DNA of 6,227 bases from positions 1-6,227 of the forward strand of contig JAKAOE010000128.1 of NCBI GenBank assembly GCA_021823305.1, written 5' to 3'. The stretch comes from Acidobacteriota bacterium. Lineage in GTDB: Bacteria; Acidobacteriota; Terriglobia; Terriglobales; SCQP01. Made by a program: the position numbers and the translations under genes. Of the stretch, positions 5,411-6,227 are shown one piece after another. The notes beneath the pieces are model-generated. The model worked only from the letters and a program-made list of their open reading frames with translations, did no database searches and was not told the DNA's origin. How positions within the stretch are numbered: the stretch's first letter is position 1; each line of letters begins with the position of its first letter.

Positions 5411-6187
5411 CTAGCTTACGTTGGCGGTCCGCACCAGCGCGGCAAAGGTGTCGGCGTCCAGGCTGGCGCCGCCCACCAAGCCGCCGTCCACGTCCGGCTG
5501 CTCCAGCAGCGCCCGCATGTTGCCCGGCTTGATGCTGCCGCCGTACAGGATGGTGAACCCGGCCGCCGCTTCCGCCCCGAAAATGTCCAGCACGCAGTGC
5601 CGCAGAAAGCGATGCGCGCCTTCCGCGATCGCCGGCGTCGCGGTATTGCCGGTACCGATCGCCCACACCGGCTCATACGCCAGCACGCAGCGCAGCAAAT
5701 CCTCGGCCGAGGTCCCCCAGAAGGCGCGCTCGAACTGGTAGCGCAGGATCAACTCGGTCTCGTTTTCGGCCCGTTGCTGCTCGGTCTCGCCCACGCAGAC
5801 GATCGGCGTCAGGCCGGCAGCCAGCGCGGCGCGCACCTTCTTGTGCACCATCTCGTCGGTTTCGCCGAACAGGTGGCGGCGCTCGGAGTGGCCCACCAGC
5901 ACGTAGGTGCAGCCGGCGGCGGCCAGCATCGCGCCCGAAACCTCACCAGTGAACGCTCCTTCGCTCTCCCAATGCAGATTCTGCCCGGCAACGCCCACGT
6001 CCATGCCGTGCGCCGCCTCGGCCGCCGCCGCCAGCGCCGGAAACGGCGCCGCCACCACCACGAAGCACCCGCCCGGCTTCACCGCGCCCGTCTCGCGCAG
6101 CCGCGCCAGAAACGCCGCTGCCTCGGCGCCGGTTTTGTGCATCTTCCAGTTCGCCACCATCATGGCGTGGCGGTGGTTTTTCTGCAT
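5411..6187 (-). CDS. tpiA: Triosephosphate isomerase
   Basis: The enzyme interconverts dihydroxyacetone phosphate and glyceraldehyde 3-phosphate in glycolysis and gluconeogenesis. Its 258 residues match the usual bacterial length of about 250. All catalytic landmarks are present: NWKMHK with Asn13 and Lys15, VGHSERR with the electrophile His100, and AYEPVWAIGTG with the base Glu172 and the mobile loop 6. Phosphate-binding YGGSIKP (215-221) and GLVGGASL (236-243) follow. I chose the ATG at 6187, six bases after the pgk stop. An internal Met-Met at residues 9-10 would also leave NWK intact but gives a shorter N-terminus than usual. The gap to pgk suggests translational coupling. The enzyme is cytoplasmic. 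Downstream are 67 bases with the tRNA promoter. Confidence 0.97.
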   Translation of the reverse strand: MQKNHRHAMMVANWKMHKTGAEAAAFLARLRETGAVKPGGCFVVVAAPFPALAAAAEAAHGMDVGVAGQNLHWESEGAFTGEVSGAMLAAAGCTYVLVGHSERRHLFGETDEMVHKKVRAALAAGLTPIVCVGETEQQRAENETELILRYQFERAFWGTSAEDLLRCVLAYEPVWAIGTGNTATPAIAEGAHRFLRHCVLDIFGAEAAAGFTILYGGSIKPGNMRALLEQPDVDGGLVGGASLDADTFAALVRTANVS

Positions 6188-6193
6188 GCCGGT

Positions 6194-6227
6194 TTACGCC
6201 TCGCTCAACGCTTCCACGCCGGGAAGA
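6194..6227 (-). CDS. pgk: Phosphoglycerate kinase, last ten codons only
   Basis: The minus strand entering from the right edge reads LPGVEALSEA and then TAA (6196-6194). This matches the typical C-terminus of phosphoglycerate kinase (a LPGVxAL motif), and pgk directly before tpiA is a very common bacterial order. Only the tail is visible, so the call rests on a short motif plus context. The enzyme transfers phosphate from 1,3-bisphosphoglycerate to ADP in glycolysis. Confidence 0.75.
   Translation of the reverse strand, partial: LPGVEALSEA

Noticed and set aside
1..6227. Mobile element, CRISPR array, toxin-antitoxin or defence system
   Set aside because: No transposase or integrase motif, no regularly spaced repeats, and every sizeable gene is explained by a housekeeping or envelope family.

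Overview
The window is GC-rich and densely packed. It looks like chromosomal DNA from a member of the Acidobacteriota. The best taxonomic clue is a secreted protein of the TIGR03435/DUF3738 family on the minus strand at about 1013-1816. That family is known mainly from Acidobacteriota such as Solibacter, where it is expanded. The lipoprotein at 3277-4257 (BON domain, Pro/Ala linker, Gly-zipper) and the Ddl-like ATP-grasp protein at the left edge resemble proteins I recall from the same phylum. These assignments come from reading motifs by eye; no database was searched.

Layout: (1) 1-983, plus strand: the C-terminal 326 residues of a D-Ala-D-Ala-ligase-like ATP-grasp enzyme whose start lies before the window. 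(2) 1013-1816, minus strand, convergent with the first gene: the DUF3738 protein with a signal peptide. By eye it is less GC-rich than its neighbours. Its leader (1817-2089) has inverted repeats and a weak candidate promoter. (3) 2090-about 3208, minus strand: an alpha/beta-hydrolase with a recognisable Ser/Asp/His triad. (4) 3277-4257, plus strand, divergent from the hydrolase: the BON/Gly-zipper lipoprotein. It has a candidate promoter, a terminator-like hairpin in its leader and a strong Shine-Dalgarno site. (5) 4265-6227, all minus strand and read from right to left: the end of pgk, then tpiA, tRNA-Leu(GAG), secG and a glyoxalase-II-like metallo-beta-lactamase-fold hydrolase. This block converges on the lipoprotein gene with a 7-bp gap.

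The right half is a core housekeeping cluster. pgk and tpiA encode lower-glycolysis enzymes, and secG encodes the small auxiliary subunit of the SecYEG translocon. The tRNA between them has its own extended -10 promoter and an encoded CCA. A glyoxalase-II-like hydrolase directly behind secG is suggestive, because triose phosphates are the source of methylglyoxal, but the functional link is inference. The left half holds more accessory envelope or secreted functions, mostly as single transcription units.

I see no mobile element, CRISPR array, phage gene or obvious new multi-gene system. The most interesting points are the possible attenuator-like leader of the lipoprotein gene, the Cys-rich divergent N-terminus of the DUF3738 protein, and the position of the tRNA between tpiA and secG.
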